NCBI RefSeq assembly: GCF_964204865.1
Contig: NC_135252.1
Coordinates: forward strand, 14,219,383 to 14,283,382
Direction of reading: 5' to 3'
Origin: Styela clava
Taxonomy: Eukaryota; Chordata; Ascidiacea; Stolidobranchia; Styelidae
Length of the DNA stretch: 64,000 bases
Under the pieces are notes generated by a model. That model did not search any database and was not told the origin of the DNA. It saw only the letters and a list, made by a program, of their open reading frames with translations. The position numbers and the translations under genes are program-made. Positions 11,842-22,547 of this stretch are shown in pieces. The stretch's first letter is position 1. Each line of letters starts with the position of its first letter.

Positions 11842-11896
11842 TTTTATATACTGATTTTCTGACGCATTTGTTCTTCTCAAAATCAAAATGTCTCGA
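11842..11896 (-). promoter_or_regulatory. GNAT-M promoter block with TATA box, copy A
   Basis: Read on the minus strand it runs from TCGAGACATTTTGATTT through TGCGTCAG to TATATAAAAG, about 150 nt upstream of the GNAT-M ATG. The same order and spacing (TCGAGACATTT, GAAGAA, CGTCA, TATATAAAA) lies upstream of GNAT-P. The CGTCA core resembles a bZIP half-site. Transcription probably starts ~25-35 nt after the TATA box. Confidence 0.65.
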
Positions 11897-13315
11897 AAAA
11901 GATAATGTCCAAACGTGTGTCGCCTTTATGAAAGTGAGAGCATGAACTTTCTCCGATTCTTTTCACCGTTCATTTCAATATTGACAAATTTTACAATCTA
12001 AAAATTTCCTACTATCACTTTTATATATCAAAATAAGTTATTTCATGTAATTCTGCCGTATCAAATAAACATCGCTTGTTTCAAAAATAACCTGACTTCT
12101 ACCTATACTGAAAACAAAAAATTGTCGCCGATATATGTGCCATAATCTGTTTTCCCGTAGAAATTTTAAAAGTATATGTGAACACTTGCTATTACTGATT
12201 TTTAAATAATAATATTCGTCTTAGTTCAATTTCGCCAACGAAAAATGATATAACCCGAACTAGTATTGTTTGGAATTAAAGTATTTCACTATTGTTCGTG
12301 CATTTCTTATACCGCTATTTTAATAAAATAACGTTTTATATTACAATTGACTAATTAATTCATTTAAATTTGAAACTTTCATCAATTTCTGCGCAGGCCT
12401 ACCATCGCGGATGACCTCTATTGTATTTTCATGTTTAAATCTCGTTGTTATCTAAATGTGCAATAGGTCATGAGAAATTTGACGTTGTTGTTTGTAATTA
12501 TGCACCATTTAGATTAAGTACCACTCAATGGTGGTTGAAACGCTACAATTTCATGTGTTCGGTGTGTCAATTACTTTTTGGCCACATTATTTTCACTATA
12601 TACTTGGAAAGTGTAAATTAAGTTGTAGTTTTAACGTTGTTACGGTTGAAAACAAATGCCTAGATTTGTTGAATTCGTTTAATAATATTGGATTAATGAT
12701 TTTAAATAGGTCATAAAATGATTTATAGGACAAGTCTAATGTTAATCATGAAATATTAGGTTCCTTTCACATCAGATTCTGATATTTTGTCAGAGTATTA
12801 TTGTAACGACGGATGTACTCTTTGTGTTTAAAAAAAATCGAATTTTCAATTCAACATTCTAAAACATGCCGAAAAGTATATTCAATTTTATTCTGATAAA
12901 TTTGTTTTACTGCAAAGCGTTGTTTTCTAGATGAAAATGATGTAATATTTTAAATTTCTGATTTTCAAATTACTGCGGGATAATTACTAAATTGTGTGAG
13001 GTCATCGAGAAAATGTAGAGCAAAATTTCTTGTTATTCATCAGCCACATGTTTCCGGAAAAGAAGAATACGATTCACACACAGGTAACGTAATGCCTCCT
13101 AGTATTCATTTATATATTTAGAATCGATATTAAGCAATAACCTAATTCGATTGATCATAATTTTAATCACCAATTGGAGAGAATTTATGCAAATTTTCTT
13201 GAAGTAATGCTTCGAACACTCAACAAAAAGTATGTGTGTGGTATGGTCATATATGGCGCTTTAAACAATTTGAGTCTTTTGCGCCAGACAATTTAAATCA
13301 AAATTTTGTATATGC
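11897..13315. other. Non-coding stretch between GNAT-M promoter and LINE fragment, copy A
   Basis: No gene recognised. A 62-aa open frame near 12528 on the plus strand has no recognisable features. This stretch may contain distal regulatory sequence for GNAT-M. Confidence 0.45.
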
Positions 13316-13498
13316 CTATAGTACTCTCTTGGTAGATTTCACAAAATCAACAAGAGCAGGGAAAATGCTAGGGTCGCGTAAGATAGCTTTGAGTTGAAAT
13401 TCAATGCCATAATCGCGGCATTTCATCTTTAGTATGCGTCTTTCATTTCTATATGCACGACAGTTCATTAGAAAAGTTGAGAAAGCACTGATGAAATA
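13316..13498 (-). mobile_element. C-terminal fragment of a non-LTR retrotransposon ORF2, copy A
   Basis: An open 60-residue minus-strand frame without its own ATG, ending in TAG. It reads like the tail found after the reverse transcriptase in jockey/CR1-like LINE proteins: C-x-x-Y-x-N-E-R, then GIEFQLKAILRDP, then LVDFVKSTKRVL. The family pattern is C....(Y/F)...R....L....I...L..LL.DP.....L..FI..T.R. A stop lies upstream in frame, so only a 5'-truncated fragment remains. The match is from memory of the family pattern, not a search. Confidence 0.45.
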
Positions 13499-13723
13499 GT
13501 AACAAGCTACGTACGACGCGCTATATCAGCTTACTCCTTCAACAGAGATGCCAGTCGATAGCAAATAAAACAATTCAAGTCAACACTGTCAGGGAAGCAG
13601 CTAAGAGAAAATGACTTTCAAATTCAACTGTCAAATCTTACGCATCGGGGACAGCTTCGTTTTACAAATCAAGTTGAATGCGATCTGAATATAGAAATAA
13701 ATATATAAACTATATATGTATAC

Positions 13724-14578
13724 TTATTTCCACAAAAAAATATATAAGATTTTGCTTTTGAATTTCAATCTCAAGTCGTTGTCAGATATTCCAGTCTCGT
13801 TAACGTATTCTTTCAGTTTGTCTCCCATGACTTTAAGAGGAGCAACATCAGCATCGAAAAGATCATTGAAAACTTTGAAAGTGGGCATGGAAACAAAATA
13901 TTGCTTCATTTCTGCCAAAGAAACATTTTGTTCTAAATCAATATCGCTGGCCTGATATTTTTTCAATCCAGTTATTTCATTGTAAAAGCCACGGTAATTA
14001 TCACAACATTTTAGATATGGATGATTAACTTTAGAGTGGTATTGATGTAATGGTCTAAGAAAGTATTCCTCAAGAATGTGATTTCCTGACACTGATTGAG
14101 ACGACTCTCCATTGCTTGGTGGAAGCAGGACGTCCACTCCGGAGACAGAACAACCAGACAATGCCACCAATCCATCATCTTTAAGGACTCTTTTACATTC
14201 CGCTACGAATAAGTCAATATCCATATAGTGAGCAGCTCCAAAACTAATCAACAGGTCCACAGAATTATTTTCTGCAGGCATAGCATTTTCTCGAGCGACG
14301 AAATATTTAGTTTTTGCTAAGTCGTTCATGGTTTTAGCCAACGTTATCTGTTCCTCACTTATATCAAAGCCAATAGCTGATTGAAAATACGGGAGAAACT
14401 TCCTGAGAGCTTCGCCATTTCCACATCCAGCATCCAAAAGAACATCAAATTTATTGTCTGAAGTTGATTTTCGCTTTTCTCTCAAATGTTGCATCATAAC
14501 ATCATACACCAAGTCTGGATAATGTATTGGATTCGTTGCATAAAGTTCTGCTGATCCTTCCGACAACCAGGGTTCCAT
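13724..14578 (-). CDS. Class I SAM-dependent methyltransferase (284 aa), copy A
   Basis: Single open exon. Rossmann methyltransferase of the Methyltransf_11 type, similar in layout to animal and Dictyostelium proteins annotated as putative methyltransferases. Motif I is LLDAGCGNGEAL at 47-58 (SAM glycine loop). The acidic residue after strand 2 is D72 in IGFDIS. Post-motif II is ENAMPAENNSVDLLISFGAAHY at about 97-118, and motif VI is RVLKDDGLVALSG at 130-142. The C-terminal ~130 residues are the family's substrate-side extension. It transfers a methyl group from SAM; the substrate is unknown, and a small molecule is likely for this family. No signal peptide or membrane segment. The start is the first ATG of the frame; an AG-rich acceptor-like context just upstream leaves room for a 5' non-coding exon. 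Same strand as GNAT-M, ~2 kb upstream of it, so separately transcribed. Confidence 0.85.
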   Translation of the reverse strand: MEPWLSEGSAELYATNPIHYPDLVYDVMMQHLREKRKSTSDNKFDVLLDAGCGNGEALRKFLPYFQSAIGFDISEEQITLAKTMNDLAKTKYFVARENAMPAENNSVDLLISFGAAHYMDIDLFVAECKRVLKDDGLVALSGCSVSGVDVLLPPSNGESSQSVSGNHILEEYFLRPLHQYHSKVNHPYLKCCDNYRGFYNEITGLKKYQASDIDLEQNVSLAEMKQYFVSMPTFKVFNDLFDADVAPLKVMGDKLKEYVNETGISDNDLRLKFKSKILYIFLWK

Positions 14579-14739
14579 GCCGATCTTGTTTTAAAAATTC
14601 AGCTAATGAAAATAGCAAAAAAAACGGAATTTATATCTAAAATGTGAATACAACAATATAAAAAGATAATATATTTTATTTGAAGCGGTCTGAACTAATT
14701 TTTGTTTATTCATGTCTTTACAGTCTTCACGCTGTAAAT

Positions 14740-14830
14740 CAGTGATTCCTAACCTGGGTTCAATCGAAACCCTGGTGAAGCTGTTTCATGGGTTCGACAA
14801 AGGTCCTGAGAAACAGTTACATGTTATGAG
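14740..14830 (+). mobile_element. hAT-type terminal repeat remnant, copy A
   Basis: CAGTGATTCCTAACCTGGG matches the common hAT terminal pattern (CAGNGNTTCNNAACC). No opposite end was found nearby, so this is a solo or decayed end; the right limit is arbitrary. Lies 160 bp upstream of the MT start. Confidence 0.4.
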
Positions 14831-15077
14831 ACGTTTTTATTACCTAGCCTACTAATTATGCAAAAAACAACTTTGGTTCATCGCAGATATTCAAACTTAT
14901 ACGTTCAACAACTAATATATTAGCTTAGTTGTGTGTATAGCTTCCTGCAGGACCTGTCGATGTTACTCCTTAGATTCCAGTACATTTCATTGAAATCTCA
15001 CATCTCCACAGATGATGCACGCTTGGGTGTGTGTATCTTTTTGATTATTTTGGCCTTCGAATATATTAGGTTGTTAC

Positions 15078-15258
15078 CAGTGGTGGGATTTAAAATTGTT
15101 GTTAGCTGGTTTCATCACAAGAGTTATATTTTTTTAACCGGTTCTGTTACAGACAGAACATTGACAGTAATCAGTAAAGCTAACCGGTTCGCTGATCTAA
15201 TAAAATTCAGTGAGACGGTTCTATAGAACCGGTGCGAACCGGCTGAATCCCACCACTG
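15078..15258. mobile_element. 181-bp hAT MITE with target-site duplication, copy A
   Basis: Begins CAGTGGTGGGATT and ends AATCCCACCACTG, giving terminal inverted repeats of at least 13 bp. The flanking 8-mers are GTTGTTAC (left) and GTTGTTAT (right), an 8-bp duplication with one mismatch, as expected for hAT. Internal AACCGGTT motifs are typical of this MITE group. Non-autonomous. Confidence 0.85.
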
Positions 15259-15981
15259 GTTGTTATGAAAAACCAAGGGGTATATTTGCGTGACCCTATT
15301 CATATTCTACCTTACTATTAAAATTTAACTCAGTTTCACAGATAAATCGAAGTTAGGCAGTAAATGTACATGAATGAATGCAAAATGTGTTTGAGTGTGT
15401 TCGAATTCTCTAGGACCTAGGTGATAGATAAATTTGCGACAAAGTATACTTAATTGCAGTGTTTTGCCCGAAGTTATCATCATTCGTTACGGACAACTCG
15501 ATATGGCGCCGAGTCATATACTATATTTATTTCTTTAATATAAAACAATTGGCAAACGCTTTTATCCGCATTTATTGCAGTTTAAAGTTTGAGAAACAAA
15601 TGATCTGAACTACTAACGTTTTTGAGGCATATTACCATTTTTTCGGATTTTTAAACTTTTTTTTATCAGTTTTTCGTCTTTTCATTCGCATAACTTGAAC
15701 AACAAAAAAACATCTGCTTCCCCTGCCGTCGACACTATTGTTATAAAATAATGGCTATTTCCTCACGATGTAATGGTATCTTAGGTTACACCACAATATT
15801 CATTTCTATAACTTTGCACGACATTAGCTTTCTCTTTTCAAGTTAAGATTGGATTCTTAGTTTTAACCGCTAAGTACGACGGGAGTTTGCAGAGTAGCGC
15901 AAAGAATCATTGCTGTAAACAAACTTTTCGTAAATGAAGTAATATTATCATAATGCGAATTGAACATAACAGGATCCCCAT
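15259..15981. other. Non-coding stretch between MITE and hairpin element, copy A
   Basis: No gene or known repeat seen. Repeated unchanged in B and C except for a substitution near 15584. Confidence 0.45.
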
Positions 15982-16115
15982 CCAAATTTTGGGGCTCCAG
16001 AAGTATGCGCACCAAGATGTCGCACAGCCAGAATCCTAACCGGTACACACATACTATGTTCAGGCTGTGCGCCATCTTGGTGCGCATACTTCTGGAGGTC
16101 CCAAATTTTTTTTTA
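15982..16115. mobile_element. Foldback (hairpin) element, copy A
   Basis: Arms at about 15996-16029 and 16062-16095 are reverse complements with one mismatch over 33 bp (CCAGAAGTATGCGCACCAAG...). They extend more loosely outward through CCAAATTTT. The loop is ~32 nt. In copy A the left arm is followed by AGAATCC, in B and C by TGAATCC. It resembles a short MITE; the class is unknown. Confidence 0.65.
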
Positions 16116-16155
16116 TGTAATGAACTGTCATCCTTTTAATTCATGTATTTGTTTG

Positions 16156-16728
16156 CTAACTCAATCTCATCTACTTATAAATAATGAGGCTTCAACGTTT
16201 TGTCGCTGAGCAACCTGCGAGTCTGACATTAGCTCACACGTATTCAGACACTCGCATTGCCCTATTTCACTTGATTGTTTAATTTACAATAAATTAACAA
16301 CCACAGTGAAAATAATTAAATATAAGTTGCTACTTTATAAAAGTAACTACATTTTGACTTTAGATCACTGTCACTAGAATAACTGTCACAGATATACACT
16401 GGTTGTGTAAATAATATTTCACATCCCGACTTTCATCATATATATATCATTACATAACATAACCTGTGTATATATCATACATCATGTCATAAGTTAACGC
16501 AGAACACTAACCCTCTGTCCATAGACCAGTGCAATATTCTACAATCTACAAATCTGCTTGTAATTGCAATACTAATTCCCAGCAATTGTTGTTTGCACAA
16601 AAGCGTCATTTTCACCCCGATTTAGCTCGCTGCCAAGCAGCAAAAATGCTGAATAAGTAAAATAACAAAAGCCTGAGTGGCAGCATAAGTTGCCGCTGTC
16701 ACAGTCCATCGCTTCAAAACGGTTCCAT
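16156..16728. other. Non-coding stretch, copy B
   Basis: Counterpart of the window start. From about 16587 it holds sequence absent from copy A (start of the inverted-repeat insertion). Nothing coding seen. Confidence 0.45.
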
Positions 16729-16915
16729 TACATTTGAACCCACGTACATTTGAACCCATGACAATTGCACCTGTATGCTATTGCACCTATGGAATTTTTT
16801 TTGTTTCACGAATAGTTAAACCCATACTAACCCTAACCCATGGGTTTTAGCACCCACATATAGATTGAACCCGTGGATATACGCATGGGTTCAAATGTAC
16901 ATGGGTTCAAATGTA
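16729..16915. mobile_element. Inverted-repeat element with 32-bp arms, copy B
   Basis: Arms 16729-16760 and 16884-16915 are inverted repeats with one mismatch. Each arm is itself a tandem doublet of ACATTTGAACCCA. The interior repeats related words (TTGCACC, AACCC) and contains a CCCATGGG palindrome. The whole block from about 16587 to 16925 is missing in copy A, where flanking sequences join near 437-455. A MITE or foldback element inserted in the B lineage is likely. Confidence 0.65.
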
Positions 16916-17486
16916 CGGTCACCCTTCAAAACAATTGTCTGAATAATGGCCTTCATATTTCGTAACCAATGATTAGTAACAATTTCCCCCGGGGATTAAA
17001 CTAGAAACGGCGTTGTATTTCTGGTGAGGTATTTCTGCTATTAGACTGAATAGCTCAATAAGTTGATTTAACAAACAAAAAGGATGACGCAATAAATTTA
17101 GTTTGCCACATACATCAAATACGGCACGCGCATACAGTAATATAAAACTGTTGGAAAATATGGAAATACCGTATAGTTCAGAATCAATCGGAAAATCATA
17201 CTTAAAGCCATACTTACAATAAACCGGAAAAATACTTGAATTTTAAAAAACGAGTAACATTTTAATTCAGCAAAGCCAATTACACGACATCCATATGGCG
17301 ATGAAAACCAAATGACCATACACTTATTAATCGAGATATCTCTTAATTAATGAAAATAAGTAAGCAATGCAGTTGGGCCATCAAAAAGCGGCGCCAAATC
17401 TTTTCTTACCAGATCAAATACATAATCTAACGGACCTGGGACATTGTCATGCAGTTGGATATAGTGAACAGATCAAGTATATAAAA

Positions 17487-18380
17487 CAGTGGTTCTCAAC
17501 CTTTTACCGACCGCGTACCACTTTACTCTTTTTTACTATGGCCGCGTACCACCGACAAAGCTCCTTTTTTGGCGTGGAGAAAAAGACACAAGAAACGTGC
17601 TATGGAAGTATTCTATAATGTGGCACTACATCTTTTGTGGCGTAACACGTAAAACGGACAAAAACACTTCCCAATATCGCTTCATTTAAGGTGGGCAATA
17701 GCGGGCGACGGCGATCTCTAAAAACAAGAATTGATAGCGCATCAGAGCTGTGGACGTTTCCCCGAACATTGACCCCGGAAAAAATACCCCTATACTTTAC
17801 TTTTGCAAACTTCATGCTTATTCTGAGAGTGTTTTGGTTGTAGGCGCATATAAACGGGTTTGCGTGTTTGACACCATCATTTTTACTAAAATGAATCAAC
17901 CATGTGCCGTTTGCTGATACTGGTATAGCTAAGTTTAGCCTTGTACATCGCAGCATTTGCGAGATTCAATTTTGATTACTGCAACTAAAGTAAAGCTCCG
18001 CGGAAGACATAATGATAATTAAGTCAATTAATGTACAATTAATTTCTTGAAACACAACTGAAAACTGACAAATATCTCTAAAAACTACAAAAACCAGCCA
18101 ATGTTTGCAACCATGCTTGAATATCTGTTTGAGCGACAAAAGTGTCTGAGCGGCTGGGTGCAGAAATTGCAATTGTTACGTGTTGCGTCATTATTGATTC
18201 CGTGGTTATAGTTAAAAGGAAACTGAATGCTTGGGGAAACATCCGTAAACGCTGTTCAGCGAATACATACAGTAAGGAAGATAAAGCGTTGCTGGCATAT
18301 TTTAGCCAACCCAAAGGTTAATTGTTGCAATAATTCAAATCTGCTCGCGTACCACTCAAAAAGATCCCGCGTACCACTAT
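17487..18380 (+). mobile_element. hAT-like element remnant, copy B
   Basis: Left end CAGTGGTTCTCAACC is followed by repeated GCGTACCAC words (17513, 17543, 18346, 18369), a pattern typical of large hAT elements. The interior is richer in GC than its surroundings. The opposite terminal repeat is missing, and no intact transposase is visible; minus-strand open frames of 118, 68 and 78 aa lie inside but match nothing I know. Right edge approximate. Confidence 0.5.
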
Positions 18381-18690
18381 GCTATGCCATACATACTATA
18401 TAATATTCTACAAATGATATGTTGCGAAAAAAGAAGGAAAAATAACTATGTATGAAAGATACTGTACCAAAAAGCACAAGTAATTTGGCAAGTATCAGGC
18501 AGTTGTAATGAAAAAGTCGTTGATATCATCTCTATAAAATTTAGTTATCGAATGCACTGTTTCCTTCTTTTACTTTATGCAATTTATGCAAAGTTTGGAA
18601 TGTGCTGGAAACCAGGTTATTGAATGTAGCTCTGAAAAATCTCAACAATCTAGATAGATTCCACAAAAGTTCATGCATCAAATAACTACG

Positions 18691-18694
<4 letters not shown>

Positions 18695-18770
<76 letters not shown>

Positions 18771-18774
18771 GAGA
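18695..18774. repeat. (GA)n microsatellite, copy B
   Basis: About 40 GA dinucleotides with a single GG interruption at 18759-18760. Longer than in C and D by 3-4 nt, the only indel seen between units. Confidence 0.95.
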
Positions 18775-20229
18775 TTTATTTTTTCGTCAACCAAAAATAA
18801 CAGTCATCGTAATAATAATAAAAATAACAATAAGAAATAAATTAGTTTGGTATAGACAGGATGGAGTGATACGACCAGACGGTCATCAAAGTCAACCCCC
18901 CCCCCCCCCCTTCAAGCTATTATGTTTAAGATCCACAGTTTCAGATGACTAAAATATTGGGGAGGAACATTCTAGAATTTAAAATTATATTCTCAAAATG
19001 GAAGAATAAAATTGGGGAGGGGAATGCTAGAGTAAATCATTTTTATTTATTTATGTGGAGCGGGATATCAAAATCTGAAGAGATTCCAAAGGTTACTGAA
19101 AGAATTTAAATAATTTATACGCATATGTGATGAATTAGCAGAAATGCTTCATTTCATGGCATAGGTACGCATTGAAGATGTAACGAACATGATCTGCTTT
19201 GATTTGTCTAGATTAGGAGGGGAAAAAATAGTTAATAGGACCTAACAAGCAATATTTCAGCATAATAATCAACAATTTTTTGCTTGCAGAGGGATGTCAA
19301 AGTAGTATATAAAAAGACAAGTGAAAGATAAATAAAAATGTAAATAATTATAATAGTATGAGTTGATGTAACAGCAAAGTATAATGCAGTATCGTAATTT
19401 CATTATCACAAAATATGAATATAAAAAGCATCTATGGCGAGCTGTACATGAAAAGAGGGGGGGAATGATTTCTAGGAAATAGTAGTAGATTAGTATATCA
19501 AGTCAAAGGGTCTCAAATGTAGAGCAATTCAACCTAAACACAACTGGCATTTAACATTGCCAATTGTGTTTGAGGATTTATTTCAATGTTAAATAATTGA
19601 AATATAATAATTTTTTTTATGATTGAGTAAATAGTTGATTTATAATGGACACTATGATTTAACAAGTCTAGAGATACGAAAAATTTTCACATTTTAACAG
19701 GATGTACTATTGAGTTGGTAGTACTCCACTGCTATAATGATGGATTATAAGACCAGGAGGAAATTATTCAATGATGCCTAGAACCACAGTAGGCCCGAAC
19801 GAGTTGTTTAATATATACAGGAAGTACTCAAGACATGTATGCTCAAAGAAGAGTATTAGCTGCAATATACTATACATAATATATATATTAATATACCTAG
19901 AACCCGTTCGATCAGATAAGAAAATATGATATAATAGTCATACAATTTGTAATCATGAATTTCAATTTGAATGACAGAAGTACAATGTTAGGTGACATCT
20001 CTAATTATATACACTTGGAATAATACAAAGTCTAAATGATCTCTACTATACAAATATCATATTCCAGAATATGAATGGTTGTGAGAGATTTTTCATTATT
20101 GTTCTGACCCTTATCAATTTTTATAATCCATATTGCCCACATATAGGGGCAAATGCCCAGTTTGGTATGGACTCAATGTAGCATTTTTCATCAGTATATA
20201 CAATAATAACAATTTAGGACGTATAGATG

Positions 20230-20575
20230 CAAGTTTGAACACAGAACCTTGGATGCAGCAATTCATATCAACAATAATAATGATTTGGGATATAAATCCT
20301 TTAGATTGGATTAATAATATAAATGCAAGTTTGGTTTAACATAGAAAATAGAACGCAGCAATTCATATCATCATATACAATAATAAAGATTTGAGATATA
20401 AATCCTTTAAATTGGATTAAATAATATAAATGCAAAGTTGGTTTAACATAGAAAATAGAATGCAGCAATTCATATCAACATATACAATAATCTTGATTTG
20501 AGACATATAAATGCAAGTTTAAACACAGAAAAAATAGGATTCAGCGATTTATATCAACATATACAACATACATTA
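20230..20575 (+). repeat. Minisatellite of ~80-107-bp units, copy B
   Basis: Units start at 20230, 20326, 20433 and 20514 with CAA(G)TTTG(G)..AACA and share GCAATTCATATCAACATA. Unit lengths are 96, 107, 81 and ~62 bp. A more degenerate unit may precede it from about 20154. Lies at the right end of the 1.9-kb insertion. Confidence 0.75.
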
Positions 20576-20600
20576 AAGAAGATGGAGGAAGATAAAAGAA

Positions 20601-22491
20601 GATAAAGGAAGTTTATGATTGTTTATGAGAGTTTAAACTGAAAGTAATAACTTTCAGACTTTCACTCAGCATTTTATTGCTTTGTCAAAATACGTCAAAT
20701 AACTTTTACGACGTTTTGCTATATTTCACAACATATAAACCACGGAAACTACTAAAACTATATTTTTGTATTTTGGCCACATTTGAGTATTATTTCTGTA
20801 GCGAATTATTACTTCAAATATTCCATGGTCTGTATTTAAATAAAAAGAATATGAAATACATCTCTAAATGTACTGATGCTGTAACAATGTTAGTCGGCTA
20901 TGTAGACTCTTTCTAAATGACTGGAATGTGATTTTGATGATTAATTAATTCTTGTAAAATAACGACTGTTTACGCCAGATAAAAAGCTCTCAACATATCT
21001 CAGATTTATTTCTAAAAATACTTCAATCGAGTTATGAAAGTTAATACTTTAAAACTCATTAGCTTGTGGTATTAATCTAAAATCTACAAAAAAAGATTGT
21101 CGTTTTTCGAAAATGCAAAATCATGCTAAAAGCGTCACGAAAAGTGAAGTAGAACAGATGTCTGAAGTGATCATTAGTTTATAATTTTAAATGCTCAACT
21201 AATCCCATTAATTTATATTTGTTAAGCTTTCGAAAATGATCACATGAGTAATTACCATAAGCAACTTCATGAAAAACATTCTTCAATAGGTCCACTCGGT
21301 GTCCAAAAATCAATTTACGCTACCAGGCACTGGTAGATTGCAGCAGTATCAATTAAAATGATATTTACTGGTACTTAAGCTAAATGGTAAGCAATTACAA
21401 TCAAAAACAGTATTTTTAAATTTTCACCAAGATCGAGAAGCGGAAGATAAATAAAGAAATGCAATAATGCTAGAAAAGATTCAGCAGTATTCTTAGAAAC
21501 ATATTTTCAATTTGAGCTGAGAATAAAGGTGTATGATTAACCCAGTTTTGATCAAAAATATTCTGTTATTATCATTATTATTATATAATGTTATTGTTTT
21601 ATACTGAATCTAAACCTAACTACTAGTTGGAATTGAACAAGACTAACTACTGATCCTTTTCAGTGCCTTTGCACTGGTGGTTACGTATGCGCACATATGT
21701 TGTAGAAAGAATAAAGATGACTCTATTATTTGTATTAACAGTTTTGCTACACTCTAACACAATTTATTTCTGTAATGTTTTGTCTGACCGACCGAGGTCA
21801 AGCTTACCCAGACAGTCTTACGACAAGAAAGGCGATAGCGTATGAAATGATCATATCTACTCCATTCTTTAAGAAATTCGACAACAGCGCTTGTGAGCTC
21901 ATGCTGGTTGAAGACTACGATGTCTGCTGACCGTGGCTATAGGATAACTTTGTCCAACAGTTATCCGAAATTGTAGTCTTGACGCTTTTCTTGTCATAGT
22001 TCAAATATACTTGTCTGTTGATGTCTGACTTCGGTGATAAAAATCATTTGTATAAGTGTGCAGTGCGACTTTTAAATCACATGAGAAATTTATAATATTT
22101 AAATTGATCAATTCTCGCTGAGGAATAATGTGTTTAAAAACTAGAAATATTGTTTTACAATTCCTCCTTCCATTTGTTTATATTACAGGTATTTTGTTCA
22201 CGTATATTTGAAAGACGTGATTAAAAAACATGGCATGAGGTCTGTTGCGAATTATTTCGACACAATTTTTTTCTGATAAGCAAGTAGAATAAAAACAATC
22301 GACGTATGTTTCAATTATGCTTGGTAGATAGAACTATCGTCAGAAATAACATTAAGCATATTCTGACTCACAAAAGTGTCATGTGTATATTTTTAGAACG
22401 CAAAGCATTTGGATAATTAAATAGAAATGAACGGTAACGGTAATTGAAGAAATCTTCAAGCTCTCGTTTTCGGAAATGCAATTTACGTTTG
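20601..22491. other. Stretch between the insertion and the GNAT-P promoter, copy B
   Basis: Only the short secreted-type ORF (21717-21845) is visible here. The rest is AT-rich and non-coding by eye. Confidence 0.45.
21717..21845 (+). CDS. Candidate small secreted-type ORF, truncated (42 aa), copy B
   Basis: Same hydrophobic N-terminus as at 2969 in copy A (MTLLFVLTVLLHSN...), but a 47-nt deletion replaces the last residues with an early TGA after GDSV. Not recognised; may be a decaying exon. Whether it is expressed is unknown. Confidence 0.22.
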   Translation: MTLLFVLTVLLHSNTIYFCNVLSDRPRSSLPRQSYDKKGDSV

Positions 22492-22547
22492 TCGAGACAT
22501 TTTAATTTCACGAAGAAAAAATACGTCATGAAATCGATATATAAAAA
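22492..22547 (+). promoter_or_regulatory. GNAT-P promoter block with TATA box, copy B
   Basis: TCGAGACATTTTAATTT, GAAGAAAAAATACGTCATG, then TATATAAAAA at 22538-22547. The block aligns over its whole length with the GNAT-M promoter on the opposite strand. TACGTCAT is a good bZIP/CRE-like core. The start codon lies ~127 nt downstream of the TATA box. Confidence 0.65.

Larger units (their letters stand above)
18695..20600. mobile_element. ~1.9-kb (GA)n-ended insertion, copy B
   Basis: Absent from copy A, where the site reads CGATAAAGGAA without interruption. In B the insert begins with (GA)n and ends before GATAAAGGAA, so GATAA(AG) flanks both sides as a possible 5-7-bp target duplication. It holds a 15-nt C run (18896-18910) and internal tandem repeats near its right end. 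No long open frame. Read on the minus strand, it ends in ...AATAAAT(CT)n, reminiscent of a retroposon tail. Class unknown. Confidence 0.6.

Noticed and set aside
13716-13955. 79-aa plus-strand frame
   Set aside because: Antisense to the C-terminus of the methyltransferase.
14933-15226. 97-aa plus-strand frame
   Set aside because: Overlaps the hAT MITE; no protein features.
15863-16087. 74-aa minus-strand frame
   Set aside because: Runs through both arms of the foldback element; explained by the repeat.
16884-16915. GGGTTCAAATG words resembling a tRNA B box
   Set aside because: No A box or cloverleaf; the words belong to the inverted-repeat element.
17600-17956. 118-aa minus-strand frame in the hAT-like remnant, considered as a transposase piece
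   Set aside because: No hAT dimerisation, BED-finger or catalytic motif could be recognised, and it is wholly inside the segment missing in copy A.
20230-20575. Regularly spaced repeats considered as a CRISPR-like array
   Set aside because: Unit lengths vary from 62 to 107 bp with degenerate similarity along the whole unit, and the context is eukaryotic; it is a minisatellite.
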